Assembly: GCA_017643165.1 (NCBI GenBank)
Contig: JAEPNY010000001.1
Span: 558,001 to 622,000 of the forward strand
From: Psychroserpens sp.
Lineage (GTDB): Bacteria; Bacteroidota; Bacteroidia; Flavobacteriales; Flavobacteriaceae
Length of the DNA stretch: 64,000 bases
Reading direction: 5' to 3'
Part shown: positions 55,902 through 63,393 of the stretch, piece by piece
How the letters are laid out: every line of letters starts with the position of its first letter
Position numbering within the stretch: the stretch's first letter is position 1
Translations under genes and position numbers: made by a program
Notes under the pieces: model-generated
The model's input: the letters and a program-made list of their open reading frames with translations, nothing else
What the model was told of the DNA's origin: nothing
Databases searched by the model: none

Positions 55902-56588
55902 ATGAAAACACCACTAAAAATTGGTCATCGAGGTGCAAAAGCATATGCTTCTGAAAATACTATTGCCTCTGTTATAAAAGCACTTAATCTAGGTGTGGAT
56001 GGTATTGAAATTGATGTTCATAAATCCGCAACTGGAGAGATAGTGGTATTTCATGATTTCACTTTAGATCGTATGACTGATGGTTCTGGTGAGATCCATA
56101 AATTATCCTGGGATCAATTGAGAACAGTTAAGGTGAATGGAGGACATAAAATTCCTAAACTTGAAGATGTTCTCGACGTTATTGATAAAAAATGTATAGT
56201 GAATATTGAATTAAAGGGTAAAGACACTGCTGAAGGTGCCTTTGAAATTATCAACCATTACATCAAAGCAAAAAACTGGACGCCAGATCACTTTTTGGTC
56301 TCTAGCTTTCAAATTTCAGAATTAAAACGAATGAGCCAATTGATTCCGCATGTGGAGTTGGCCGTTTTATCTAAGGCAAGTGTTGATAGTGCTATAGAAA
56401 TTGCTAAGACAATTAATGCGAGAACAATTCATCCAAATTATGCCTTACTTTCAAAGTCAAATGTACAAGAGGCACAGCAAAGAGGATTTAAAGTAAACAC
56501 TTGGACTGTAAATGATATAGATTCAATTGCCCGTATAAAATCGTATGGTGTTAATGGCATTATATCTGATAACCCAGATTACATATGA
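55902..56588 (+). CDS. glycerophosphodiester phosphodiesterase
   Basis: A 228-residue GDPD-family enzyme without signal peptide. Catalytic and metal residues are visible: H9-R10 (IGHRGAKAYASENT), E18-N19, E36 and D38 (GIEIDVHKS), and the second catalytic H51 in VVFHDFTLDRMTDGSG. The C-terminus GVNGIISDNPDYI is typical. It hydrolyses glycerophosphodiesters to glycerol-3-phosphate and an alcohol, recycling phospholipid head groups. Its stop overlaps the start of the next gene (ATGA), so the two are translationally coupled. The start follows a TACTTTTA element by about 17 bases. Confidence 0.92.
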   Translation: MKTPLKIGHRGAKAYASENTIASVIKALNLGVDGIEIDVHKSATGEIVVFHDFTLDRMTDGSGEIHKLSWDQLRTVKVNGGHKIPKLEDVLDVIDKKCIVNIELKGKDTAEGAFEIINHYIKAKNWTPDHFLVSSFQISELKRMSQLIPHVELAVLSKASVDSAIEIAKTINARTIHPNYALLSKSNVQEAQQRGFKVNTWTVNDIDSIARIKSYGVNGIISDNPDYI

Positions 56589-57802
56589 AACGTTATGATA
56601 CGATTATCGTAGGAGGAGGAGCAGCAGGTTTTTTTGCCGCCATTAATATTGCAGAGATGGATCCAAATCATTCTGTTGCTATTCTTGAACGCGGTAAGAC
56701 TGGTCTTCAAAAAGTCAAAATATCGGGAGGTGGACGCTGTAACGTGACGCACGCTGAGTTTATTCCGTCAGATCTAGTTCTCAACTATCCAAGAGGAGAA
56801 AAAGAACTGTTAGGTCCTTTTCATCAGTTTATGACTGGAGATACGATCGAATGGTTTGAAAAGCGAGGTATAACACTAAAAGTGGAAGACGATGGCAGAA
56901 TGTTTCCAACGACTGATAGTTCGCAAACTATAATTGATTGTTTCCTTCATGAAGCAGATTCACATGGTGTTGATGTGTTTTATAATCATGCCTTGAGAGC
57001 TCTAAAAAAAGAAGGAGCAGAATGGTTGCTTCAAACAACACAGGAGGATTTTATAGCTAAACAGGTAGTGATTACAACAGGAAGTAATCCTAAAATATGG
57101 AAGTTAATGAATACGCTAGGGCACACGATTGTTGATCCTGTTCCGTCCTTATTCACTTTTGATATTATCGATGATCGTATTACCTCAATTCCAGGAGTTG
57201 TAGCAAAAGATGTTGAGGTAAAAGTCCTTGGTACTGAACTTTGGAGTGAAGGGCCTTTACTCATAACACATGTTGGAATGAGTGCACCAGCAATACTGAA
57301 GTTATCAGCATTTGGAGCTCTTGAATTAGCTAAACTGAACTATAACTTCGATATTGAAATTAATTTTATTAGAGTTTCATATCAGGATTGCCTAGACCAA
57401 CTAAAAGCGTTTAAACTGTTAATGGCTAAAAAAACAGTTTGGGCATCTTCTCAGTATGATTTGCCTAAACGATTATGGCAACAATTGCTATTGGCTGCCT
57501 CAATTCTGAAGGATACCCGATGGGCAGACCTTACAAAATCACAAACAGAATCCTTTGCTAAACAGTTAACTCAAGCACGATTTGAGGTTACAGGTAAGAG
57601 CACCTTTAAAGAAGAGTTTGTTACGGCAGGAGGGATTGATCTAAAGGAGGTCAACTTTAAACGATTTGAAAGCAAATTGTCAAAAGATTTATACTTTGCT
57701 GGTGAAATATTAAATATTGATGCCGTCACTGGTGGCTTCAATTTTCAAAATGCTTGGACTGGTGCCTATATTGTTGCAAAAACTATAACGTCATCATTAT
57801 GA
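56585..57802 (+). CDS. BaiN/HI0933 family flavoprotein (NAD(P)/FAD-dependent oxidoreductase)
   Basis: A 405-residue flavoprotein of the HI0933/BaiN family. The FAD-binding dinucleotide motif is IIVGGGAAGFFAA (7-19), followed by the family signature KVKISGGGRCNVTHA. Central ITTGSNPKIW and the C-terminal ITGG-type motif (DAVTGGFNFQNAWTGAYIVAK) bind the second part of FAD. The substrate of most members is unknown; one branch reduces bile-acid intermediates, which does not fit a marine bacterium. It overlaps both neighbours by 4 bases, so GDPD, this gene and DUF1697 are one operon. Confidence 0.9.
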   Translation: MKRYDTIIVGGGAAGFFAAINIAEMDPNHSVAILERGKTGLQKVKISGGGRCNVTHAEFIPSDLVLNYPRGEKELLGPFHQFMTGDTIEWFEKRGITLKVEDDGRMFPTTDSSQTIIDCFLHEADSHGVDVFYNHALRALKKEGAEWLLQTTQEDFIAKQVVITTGSNPKIWKLMNTLGHTIVDPVPSLFTFDIIDDRITSIPGVVAKDVEVKVLGTELWSEGPLLITHVGMSAPAILKLSAFGALELAKLNYNFDIEINFIRVSYQDCLDQLKAFKLLMAKKTVWASSQYDLPKRLWQQLLLAASILKDTRWADLTKSQTESFAKQLTQARFEVTGKSTFKEEFVTAGGIDLKEVNFKRFESKLSKDLYFAGEILNIDAVTGGFNFQNAWTGAYIVAKTITSSL

Positions 57803-58335
57803 AAACCTATATTGCATTAATTCGAGGTATAAACGTTGGTGGTCATAATAAACTGCCTATGGCAGAACTTAGAGTAGCCCTGGAAGACGTGGGACTTCAA
57901 AAAGTTCGAACATATATCCAGAGCGGAAATGTGATATTTCAATCGCCTAAGTCTGTTCTAATCGCGTTAGAAACGATTATTTCGAAGGTCATCGCGTCCA
58001 TATTCGGATTTCAAGTTCCGGTAATTGTGAAGACTCCAAATGCAATAAAAACTATCTTAGATCACTGTCCATTTTCAGCAGAAGAGAAGGAGAAAAGTCA
58101 CTTCATATTACTGAATAAGGTTCCTGATAAAATGTTAGTTGATCAGGTGTCAAGTTTGACATTTGAAGACGAATACTATTACATCATTGACGATTGTTTA
58201 TACTTCTATTCTTCTCACGGATATGGTCGTACAAAATTTAATATGAAGACCTTCGAGAAGAAATTACAAGTTGTTGGAACCTCAAGAAATTATAAAACTA
58301 TGCTAAAATTATTGGCTTTGTCAAGTACAGAATAG
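57799..58335 (+). CDS. DUF1697 family protein
   Basis: A 178-residue cytosolic protein covering one DUF1697 domain: YIALIRGINVGGHNKLPMAEL, VRTYIQSGNVIFQS, CPFSAEEKEKSHFILL and YGRTKFNMKTFEKKLQVVGTSRN are conserved blocks of the family. The frame is open from 57754, but the ATG at 57799 overlaps the preceding stop (ATGA) and matches the family N-terminus. Function of the family is unknown. It is the last gene of the GDPD-flavoprotein operon. Confidence 0.88.
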   Translation: MKTYIALIRGINVGGHNKLPMAELRVALEDVGLQKVRTYIQSGNVIFQSPKSVLIALETIISKVIASIFGFQVPVIVKTPNAIKTILDHCPFSAEEKEKSHFILLNKVPDKMLVDQVSSLTFEDEYYYIIDDCLYFYSSHGYGRTKFNMKTFEKKLQVVGTSRNYKTMLKLLALSSTE

Positions 58336-58355
58336 CCTAGACTTGAGATATTTCC

Positions 58356-58363
58356 TATTTTTG
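58356..58363 (+). promoter_or_regulatory. -7 promoter box for the mevalonate-pathway genes
   Basis: TATTTTTG matches TAnnTTTG. It lies 19 bases before the ATG at 58382 and inside the alternative longer frame from 58343, which it argues against. Confidence 0.55.
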
Positions 58364-58381
58364 CAAAGCAATTTAATAGCA

Positions 58382-59476
58382 ATGACCGAAAACGATTTTA
58401 TCCCCAGACCTTATAAAAATTCCATACAAGACGGCAATATAACATGGTCTTCTCCCAGCAATATTGCCTTGGTGAAGTATTGGGGTAAGAAAACAAATCA
58501 AATTCCAGAAAATCCTTCAATCAGTTTTACACTAGATCATTGTAAAACGATAACGACATTAAGTTATTCTGCTAAACAGACGCAAGAAAAATTCGCGTTT
58601 GAAGTGTATTTGGATGGAGAGAAAAAGGACGATTTCAAACCGAAGATTGCAACTTTTTTTAAACGTGTTGAAAATTACCTTCCGTTTTTAAAGAACTTTC
58701 ATTTTAAAATCGAAACCTCAAATACATTTCCACACAGTTCTGGTATTGCGTCTTCAGCTTCTGGAATGAGTGCTTTAGCACTTTGTTTGATGAGTATTGA
58801 AAGAGCACTTTCTGAAGATATGTCTGATGAATTTTTCATACAGAAGGCGTCATTTTTAGCTAGACTTGGTTCAGGCAGTGCATGCAGAAGTCTTGAAGGG
58901 GATTTAATTGTGTGGGGAACACATCAGCAGATTGAAGGAAGTTCAGATCTATTCGGTGTAAAATATCCTTATGTCGTACACAATAATTTCAAAAACTATC
59001 AGGATACGATTTTATTGGTTGATAAAGGAGAAAAGCAGGTAAGTAGTACGGTTGGTCATGGCTTAATGCATGGACATCCATTTGCAAAACGTCGCTTTGA
59101 TCAGGCTCATGAAAACATGTCCGATTTAATGACTGTGTTTAAACAAGGTGATTTAGATCGTTTTATAGAGATCGTAGAAAGTGAGGCGCTTACCTTGCAT
59201 GCCATGATGATGACTAGCATGCCCTATTTTATATTGATGAAACCTAATACCTTAGAAATAATTAATAGGATTTGGGCTTATAGACGAAAAACACAGTCTA
59301 AGATTTGTTTTACCTTAGATGCAGGGGCTAATGTACACGTATTATATCCAGAAAATGAAAAGACTCAAGTGCTGGATTTTATTAAAAAGGAGCTTCTTGA
59401 ATATTGCCAGAATGAACAGTATATTTGCGACCAAATCGGATTCGGTGCTCAGTTATTAGGTAATGATAATCAATAA
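58382..59476 (+). CDS. mvaD: diphosphomevalonate decarboxylase
   Basis: A 364-residue GHMP-superfamily enzyme that decarboxylates mevalonate diphosphate to isopentenyl diphosphate with ATP. Signature blocks are SSPSNIALVKYWGKK (substrate-binding Lys and Trp), PSISFTLD, the phosphate-binding loop SGIASSASGMSALAL and ARLGSGSACRSLEG with the region around the catalytic Asp later in CFTLDAGANVHVLYP. The start at 58382 is chosen because the upstream extension overlaps a promoter box and is not family sequence. With the following mevalonate kinase it shows that the organism makes isoprenoids through mevalonate, as many Flavobacteriaceae do. Confidence 0.93.
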   Translation: MTENDFIPRPYKNSIQDGNITWSSPSNIALVKYWGKKTNQIPENPSISFTLDHCKTITTLSYSAKQTQEKFAFEVYLDGEKKDDFKPKIATFFKRVENYLPFLKNFHFKIETSNTFPHSSGIASSASGMSALALCLMSIERALSEDMSDEFFIQKASFLARLGSGSACRSLEGDLIVWGTHQQIEGSSDLFGVKYPYVVHNNFKNYQDTILLVDKGEKQVSSTVGHGLMHGHPFAKRRFDQAHENMSDLMTVFKQGDLDRFIEIVESEALTLHAMMMTSMPYFILMKPNTLEIINRIWAYRRKTQSKICFTLDAGANVHVLYPENEKTQVLDFIKKELLEYCQNEQYICDQIGFGAQLLGNDNQ

Positions 59477-59526
59477 TTTACAATAGTCTTAACGCTAATA
59501 GCTCATCCATCTACTATATTTATGTG

Positions 59527-59534
59527 TATATTTG
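59527..59534 (+). promoter_or_regulatory. -7 promoter box for mevalonate kinase
   Basis: TATATTTG matches TAnnTTTG and lies 24 bases before the ATG at 59558, suggesting a promoter inside the cluster. Confidence 0.5.
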
Positions 59535-59557
59535 TTAAAGTCAATTGCTAGAAATAC

Positions 59558-60487
59558 ATGAAAGGACCACTTTTTTACTCTAAAATTTTACTCTTTGGAG
59601 AGTATGGGATCATTAAAGATTCAAAAGGGTTATCAATTCCATATAATTTTTATAATGGTGCGTTAAAGACGGATGACAATCCGTCGGAAGATGCTATTAA
59701 ATCGAATGAAAGTCTTAAGCGTTATGTGGCATATTTAAAAGATATCGATAAGAATCTTGTCGTTTTCGATATTGAAGCGTTAGAACGTGATGTAAATACT
59801 GGAATGTATTTCGATTCGTCTATTCCTCAAGGTTATGGTGTTGGGAGTAGTGGTGCATTGGTTGCTGCGGTTTATGACAAATACGCACTGCACAAGATTA
59901 CAGTCTTGGAGAATTTAACCCGCGAGAAATTATTGACTTTGAAAACGATTTTCTCTGAAATGGAATCATTTTTCCATGGGAAGTCTTCAGGATTAGATCC
60001 ATTGAATAGTTATTTGAGCATTCCGATATTAATAAATTCTAAAGATAATATTGAAGCCACAGGTATTCCTGCGCAACAAACTGCTGGAAATGGAGCGGTA
60101 TTTTTATTGGACTCTGGTATGATAGGTGAAACAGCTCCTATGGTGCGCATATTCATGGAGAATATGAAGAATGAAGGGTTTAGATCGATGCTTAAGAATC
60201 AATTCATTAAGCATACAGATGCCTGTGTGGATGATTTCTTAAAAGGTGATATTAAATCTTTATTTAAAAATACGAAGCAATTGTCTAAAGTGGTATTGAA
60301 TCACTTTAAACCTATGATTCCGCAACAATTTCACGAATTGTGGAAAAAGGGTATTGAGACTAACGAATACTATTTAAAACTTTGTGGATCTGGTGGTGGT
60401 GGATATATCCTAGGATTTACTGAGGATATTGATGCAGCGCAAAACGCACTTAAGGATTACAAGTTAGAGGTAGTGTATAACTTTTAA
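59558..60487 (+). CDS. GHMP-family mevalonate kinase
   Basis: A 309-residue GHMP kinase: N-terminal YSKILLFGEYGIIKDSKGL, ATP-binding loop PQGYGVGSSGALVAAVYDK, then KTIFSEMESFFHGKSSGLDPLNSY, typical of mevalonate kinase, and the C-terminal KLCGSGGGGYILGFT. It phosphorylates mevalonate at the first ATP-dependent step towards isopentenyl diphosphate. It follows mvaD by 81 bases and has its own -7 box. Phosphomevalonate kinase is not in the window. The short length compared with eukaryotic enzymes is usual for this bacterial group. Confidence 0.85.
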   Translation: MKGPLFYSKILLFGEYGIIKDSKGLSIPYNFYNGALKTDDNPSEDAIKSNESLKRYVAYLKDIDKNLVVFDIEALERDVNTGMYFDSSIPQGYGVGSSGALVAAVYDKYALHKITVLENLTREKLLTLKTIFSEMESFFHGKSSGLDPLNSYLSIPILINSKDNIEATGIPAQQTAGNGAVFLLDSGMIGETAPMVRIFMENMKNEGFRSMLKNQFIKHTDACVDDFLKGDIKSLFKNTKQLSKVVLNHFKPMIPQQFHELWKKGIETNEYYLKLCGSGGGGYILGFTEDIDAAQNALKDYKLEVVYNF

Positions 60488-60493
60488 TCAATT

Positions 60494-60616
60494 ATGGAAA
60501 CTACAATCGATAATTTTTCCTTGGGCCTGTTTCTTTGGCAGGCATTTTTAATTGGTATTGCCGTATTAGTCATATTTCTTGTTTATAAACTGGTCAAGAA
60601 ATTCCTAACCAATTAA
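60494..60616 (+). CDS. 40-residue membrane protein, hypothetical
   Basis: An ATG-to-TAA frame of 40 residues, 6 bases after the mevalonate kinase stop and 10 bases before the prenyltransferase start. It has an acidic N-terminus (METTIDNF), one hydrophobic helix (LFLWQAFLIGIAVLVIFLVY) and a basic tail (KLVKKFLTN), the shape of a single-pass inner-membrane microprotein with Lys on the cytoplasmic side. The tight, in-order spacing supports a real gene. No family recognised; it could be an accessory of the neighbouring membrane prenyltransferase (inference). Confidence 0.6.
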   Translation: METTIDNFSLGLFLWQAFLIGIAVLVIFLVYKLVKKFLTN

Positions 60617-60626
60617 TACACATTTA

Positions 60627-61532
60627 ATGTTATCTCGCAGACAAAAACATATTTTGCTAAAATTTTTTAGCATGTTTTCTGTTGTTCGTGGATATAACAT
60701 TCTTATTGTAGTTATCGCGCAATATTTGACGTCCATCTATATTCTGGCCTATGATAAACCACTTAAGTCGGTAGTCTTTGACTTAAATCTTCTCATGCTT
60801 GTTTTAGCTTCGGCTGCGACAATAGCTGGAGGATATATTATTAATAATTTTTACGATTCGGAAAAAGACCGTATTAATCGACCAAATAAGTCAAAATTGG
60901 ATCGACTAGTGAGTCAAAACACCAAGTTGTCCTTTTATTTTGTGCTCAATTTTTCTGCCGCAATCATGGCAAGTTATGTGTCTTTCAATGCCGTAATATT
61001 TTTTTCCGCATATATTTTTGGGATTTGGTTTTATTCTCATAAACTCAAGAAATTACCTTTTATAGGCAATCTCACATCAGCAGTATTGACCATACTACCT
61101 TTTTTTGCCATCTTCTTATATTATAAAAATTTTGAACAGGTCATTTTTGTTCACGCCATTTTCTTATTCCTAATGATCTCGATGCGAGAGTTAGTTAAAG
61201 ATTTAGAAAACATGAAAGGTGACCTTTTGATGGATTACAAAACTATACCTGTAGTTTATGGAGAGAAGGCGTCAAAACTTATGCTAACAATCCTCATAGC
61301 TATGACAAGTGTTCCAGTATACTTACTGCTAACTCAGTTTAATGTAGGGCATATGTACATATTTTTTTACTTATCTGTAATTTTGTTATTAGCATTCCTA
61401 CTACTGTTGTGGAAATCATCAACGAAGACGCATTATCTAATACTACACAACATATTAAAGTTCATTATTGTGGCTGGCGTATTTTGTATTGTATTAATTA
61501 ATGTGGATGTTGTTTTAAATCGAATATCATGA
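60627..61532 (+). CDS. UbiA-family prenyltransferase (GGGP geranylgeranyltransferase-like)
   Basis: A 301-residue integral membrane prenyltransferase of the UbiA family with about 8-9 membrane helices. The first prenyl-diphosphate Mg-binding motif is IINNFYDSEKDRINRPNKSK and the second acidic motif RELVKDLENMKGD. The combination with mevalonate genes and the Bacteroidota background fits the branch annotated as geranylgeranylglycerol-phosphate geranylgeranyltransferase; other UbiA roles (menaquinone, heme) cannot be excluded. Its stop overlaps the nitrilase start (ATGA). Confidence 0.82.
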   Translation: MLSRRQKHILLKFFSMFSVVRGYNILIVVIAQYLTSIYILAYDKPLKSVVFDLNLLMLVLASAATIAGGYIINNFYDSEKDRINRPNKSKLDRLVSQNTKLSFYFVLNFSAAIMASYVSFNAVIFFSAYIFGIWFYSHKLKKLPFIGNLTSAVLTILPFFAIFLYYKNFEQVIFVHAIFLFLMISMRELVKDLENMKGDLLMDYKTIPVVYGEKASKLMLTILIAMTSVPVYLLLTQFNVGHMYIFFYLSVILLLAFLLLLWKSSTKTHYLILHNILKFIIVAGVFCIVLINVDVVLNRIS

Positions 61533-62479
61533 ACTCAAGTTTGAAGGTGGCCATGGCGCAAATTGCTCCTGTTTGGCTTAACAAATTAGAAACACTTAAT
61601 AAAGTTAAAGACGCAATAATTAATGCTGCTAATAATGATGCTGAACTCATTGTTTTTGGCGAAGGATTAATTCCTGGTTATCCATTTTGGTTGGCATTAA
61701 CTGGTGGTGCAGAATGGAATACCGATGTCAATAAAACGCTACATGCGCATTATGTTCAAAATTCAATTACTATTGAAAATGGAGATCTTAACGCTATTTG
61801 TGAGCTGTGTAAAAAGTATAAAATTGCAACTTATTTAGGGATTATTGAACGACCATTAGATCGAGGAGGACATAGTATTTATGCGTCGTTGGTTTATATA
61901 GATCAAAATGGTACGATCCAATCTGTTCATAGGAAATTGCAGCCAACATATGACGAACGATTAACTTGGGCTCCTGGTGATGGGAATGGACTAAGGGTTC
62001 ATTCGTTAAAAGACTTCACGGTCGGTGGACTAAATTGTTGGGAAAACTGGATGCCTTTACCTCGAGCAGCGCTCTATGGACAAGGTGAAAATTTACATGT
62101 CGCTGTGTGGCCAGGTAGTGACCATAATACGAAAGATATTACGCGGTTTATAGCAAGAGAATCCAGATCGTACGTTATCTCCGTGTCGAGTTTGATGGCC
62201 GTAGCCGATTTTCCGAAAGATACACCTTATATTGATAAAATTTTAGAAAAGGCACCAAAGCAATTAGCTAATGGTGGAAGTTGTATTGCCGGACCGGATG
62301 GTGAATGGATTGTAGAACCCATTTTACATAAAGAGGGTGTATTTTACGCTACCTTGGATTTTAATAAAGTATTGAAGGAGCGACAGAATTTTGATGCTGT
62401 AGGGCACTACTCGAGACCAGACGTAACCCAATTGACAATTAATCGCGAACGTCAATCCACGATCAAAATTGATGATTAA
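61529..62479 (+). CDS. nitrilase-family carbon-nitrogen hydrolase
   Basis: A 316-residue hydrolase of the nitrilase superfamily. The catalytic triad is E45 (VFGEGLIPGYPFW), K136 (HRKLQPTYDERLTW) and C170 (GLNCWENWMPLPR). The latter motif, with C-W-E-N, and YPFW are those of true nitrilases that convert nitriles to carboxylic acids, rather than amidases. No signal peptide. It is coupled to the UbiA gene by a 4-base overlap, which is an odd partner; a nitrile substrate or a cyanide-related role is unknown. Confidence 0.87.
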   Translation: MNSSLKVAMAQIAPVWLNKLETLNKVKDAIINAANNDAELIVFGEGLIPGYPFWLALTGGAEWNTDVNKTLHAHYVQNSITIENGDLNAICELCKKYKIATYLGIIERPLDRGGHSIYASLVYIDQNGTIQSVHRKLQPTYDERLTWAPGDGNGLRVHSLKDFTVGGLNCWENWMPLPRAALYGQGENLHVAVWPGSDHNTKDITRFIARESRSYVISVSSLMAVADFPKDTPYIDKILEKAPKQLANGGSCIAGPDGEWIVEPILHKEGVFYATLDFNKVLKERQNFDAVGHYSRPDVTQLTINRERQSTIKIDD

Positions 62480-62493
62480 TTGAAGTATTATAG

Positions 62494-62501
62494 TACCTTT
62501 G
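62494..62501 (+). promoter_or_regulatory. -7 promoter box for the RsuA/RluB-like gene
   Basis: TACCTTTG matches TAnnTTTG; a TTG at 62469-62471 lies 22 bases upstream. The box precedes the ATG at 62550 by 48 bases. Confidence 0.5.
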
Positions 62502-62549
62502 CAGCCTCATTCATTGGGACTTATATAAATTATCCAATTTTAGAGTATT

Positions 62550-63386
62550 ATGAACAGACAACAAGGCCGTAGCGGAAAGGGAAAATCAGCATTGAATCGA
62601 CAAGCGAATTCACCTAAAGGGAATAGAGGACACAAAACGTCTTCGAAGAAAACTTCTGCTTCAAAAACAACTTCAAACTCTGATGAGATCAGACTCAACA
62701 AATACATCGCTAATTCTGGAGTTTGTTCTAGACGTGATGCCGATATGCATATATCAGTTGGTAGTGTAACGGTTAATGGTAAAGTCATAACCGAAATGGG
62801 TTATAAGGTGAAACCAGGTGATGAGGTAAGATTTGATGGATCTAGAATAAGTCCAGAGAAAAAAACGTATGTGTTATTGAATAAACCAAAAGGATTTGCA
62901 ACGACGACCAGTGAAACGAAAGGGCGAACCGTTATGGATCTAGTGGCAAATGCAACTAATGCACGTATTAAGCCAATAGGACGATTAGGCAGAAGTTCTA
63001 CAGGCCTACTCTTATTTACTAATGACGATAAAATTGTTAAGAAATTCACGAATTCAAATACTGGTGTGGCTAGATTATTTGAAATTGAATTAGATCGTAA
63101 TTTAAAATATGAGGATTTTAAATCTATCCAAGAAGGTTTTAAAGTAAAAGGAAAATTGATCAGTGTTGAAGAGATCAGTTATGTCGAAGGTGAATCAAAA
63201 TCTAAAATCGGCTTGCGAATAAAAAACACGGGTAATTCAATATTACATACGATTTTTGATCATTTTAAATATGATATTATCCGAATCGATTGTGTTCAGG
63301 TTGGTCACTTAACCAAAAAAGATCTGCCTCGTGGTCACTGGAAACATTTAACCATTCAGGAAGTTAATACGCTTCAAATGTTATAA
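62550..63386 (+). CDS. RsuA/RluB-family pseudouridine synthase homologue lacking catalytic residues
   Basis: A 278-residue protein with a Lys/Ser/Arg/Gly-rich low-complexity N-terminus (1-45), an S4 RNA-binding domain (IRLNKYIANSGVCSRRDAD ... GDEVRFDG, 46-97) and an RsuA-type pseudouridine synthase domain (LLNKPKGFATTTS onward). The catalytic motif G-R-L-D is GRLGRSSTGLLLFTND here, with Gly 147 at the Asp position (codon GGC, 62988-62990). The conserved Tyr of K-x-Y is Phe 177, and the basic NRIVRR-type motif is replaced by GNSILHT (228-234). It ends with intact LTKKDLPRGHWKHLT. It is probably not a functional pseudouridine synthase; an RNA-binding role is inferred. Confidence 0.85.
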   Translation: MNRQQGRSGKGKSALNRQANSPKGNRGHKTSSKKTSASKTTSNSDEIRLNKYIANSGVCSRRDADMHISVGSVTVNGKVITEMGYKVKPGDEVRFDGSRISPEKKTYVLLNKPKGFATTTSETKGRTVMDLVANATNARIKPIGRLGRSSTGLLLFTNDDKIVKKFTNSNTGVARLFEIELDRNLKYEDFKSIQEGFKVKGKLISVEEISYVEGESKSKIGLRIKNTGNSILHTIFDHFKYDIIRIDCVQVGHLTKKDLPRGHWKHLTIQEVNTLQML

Positions 63387-63393
63387 TAGACGT

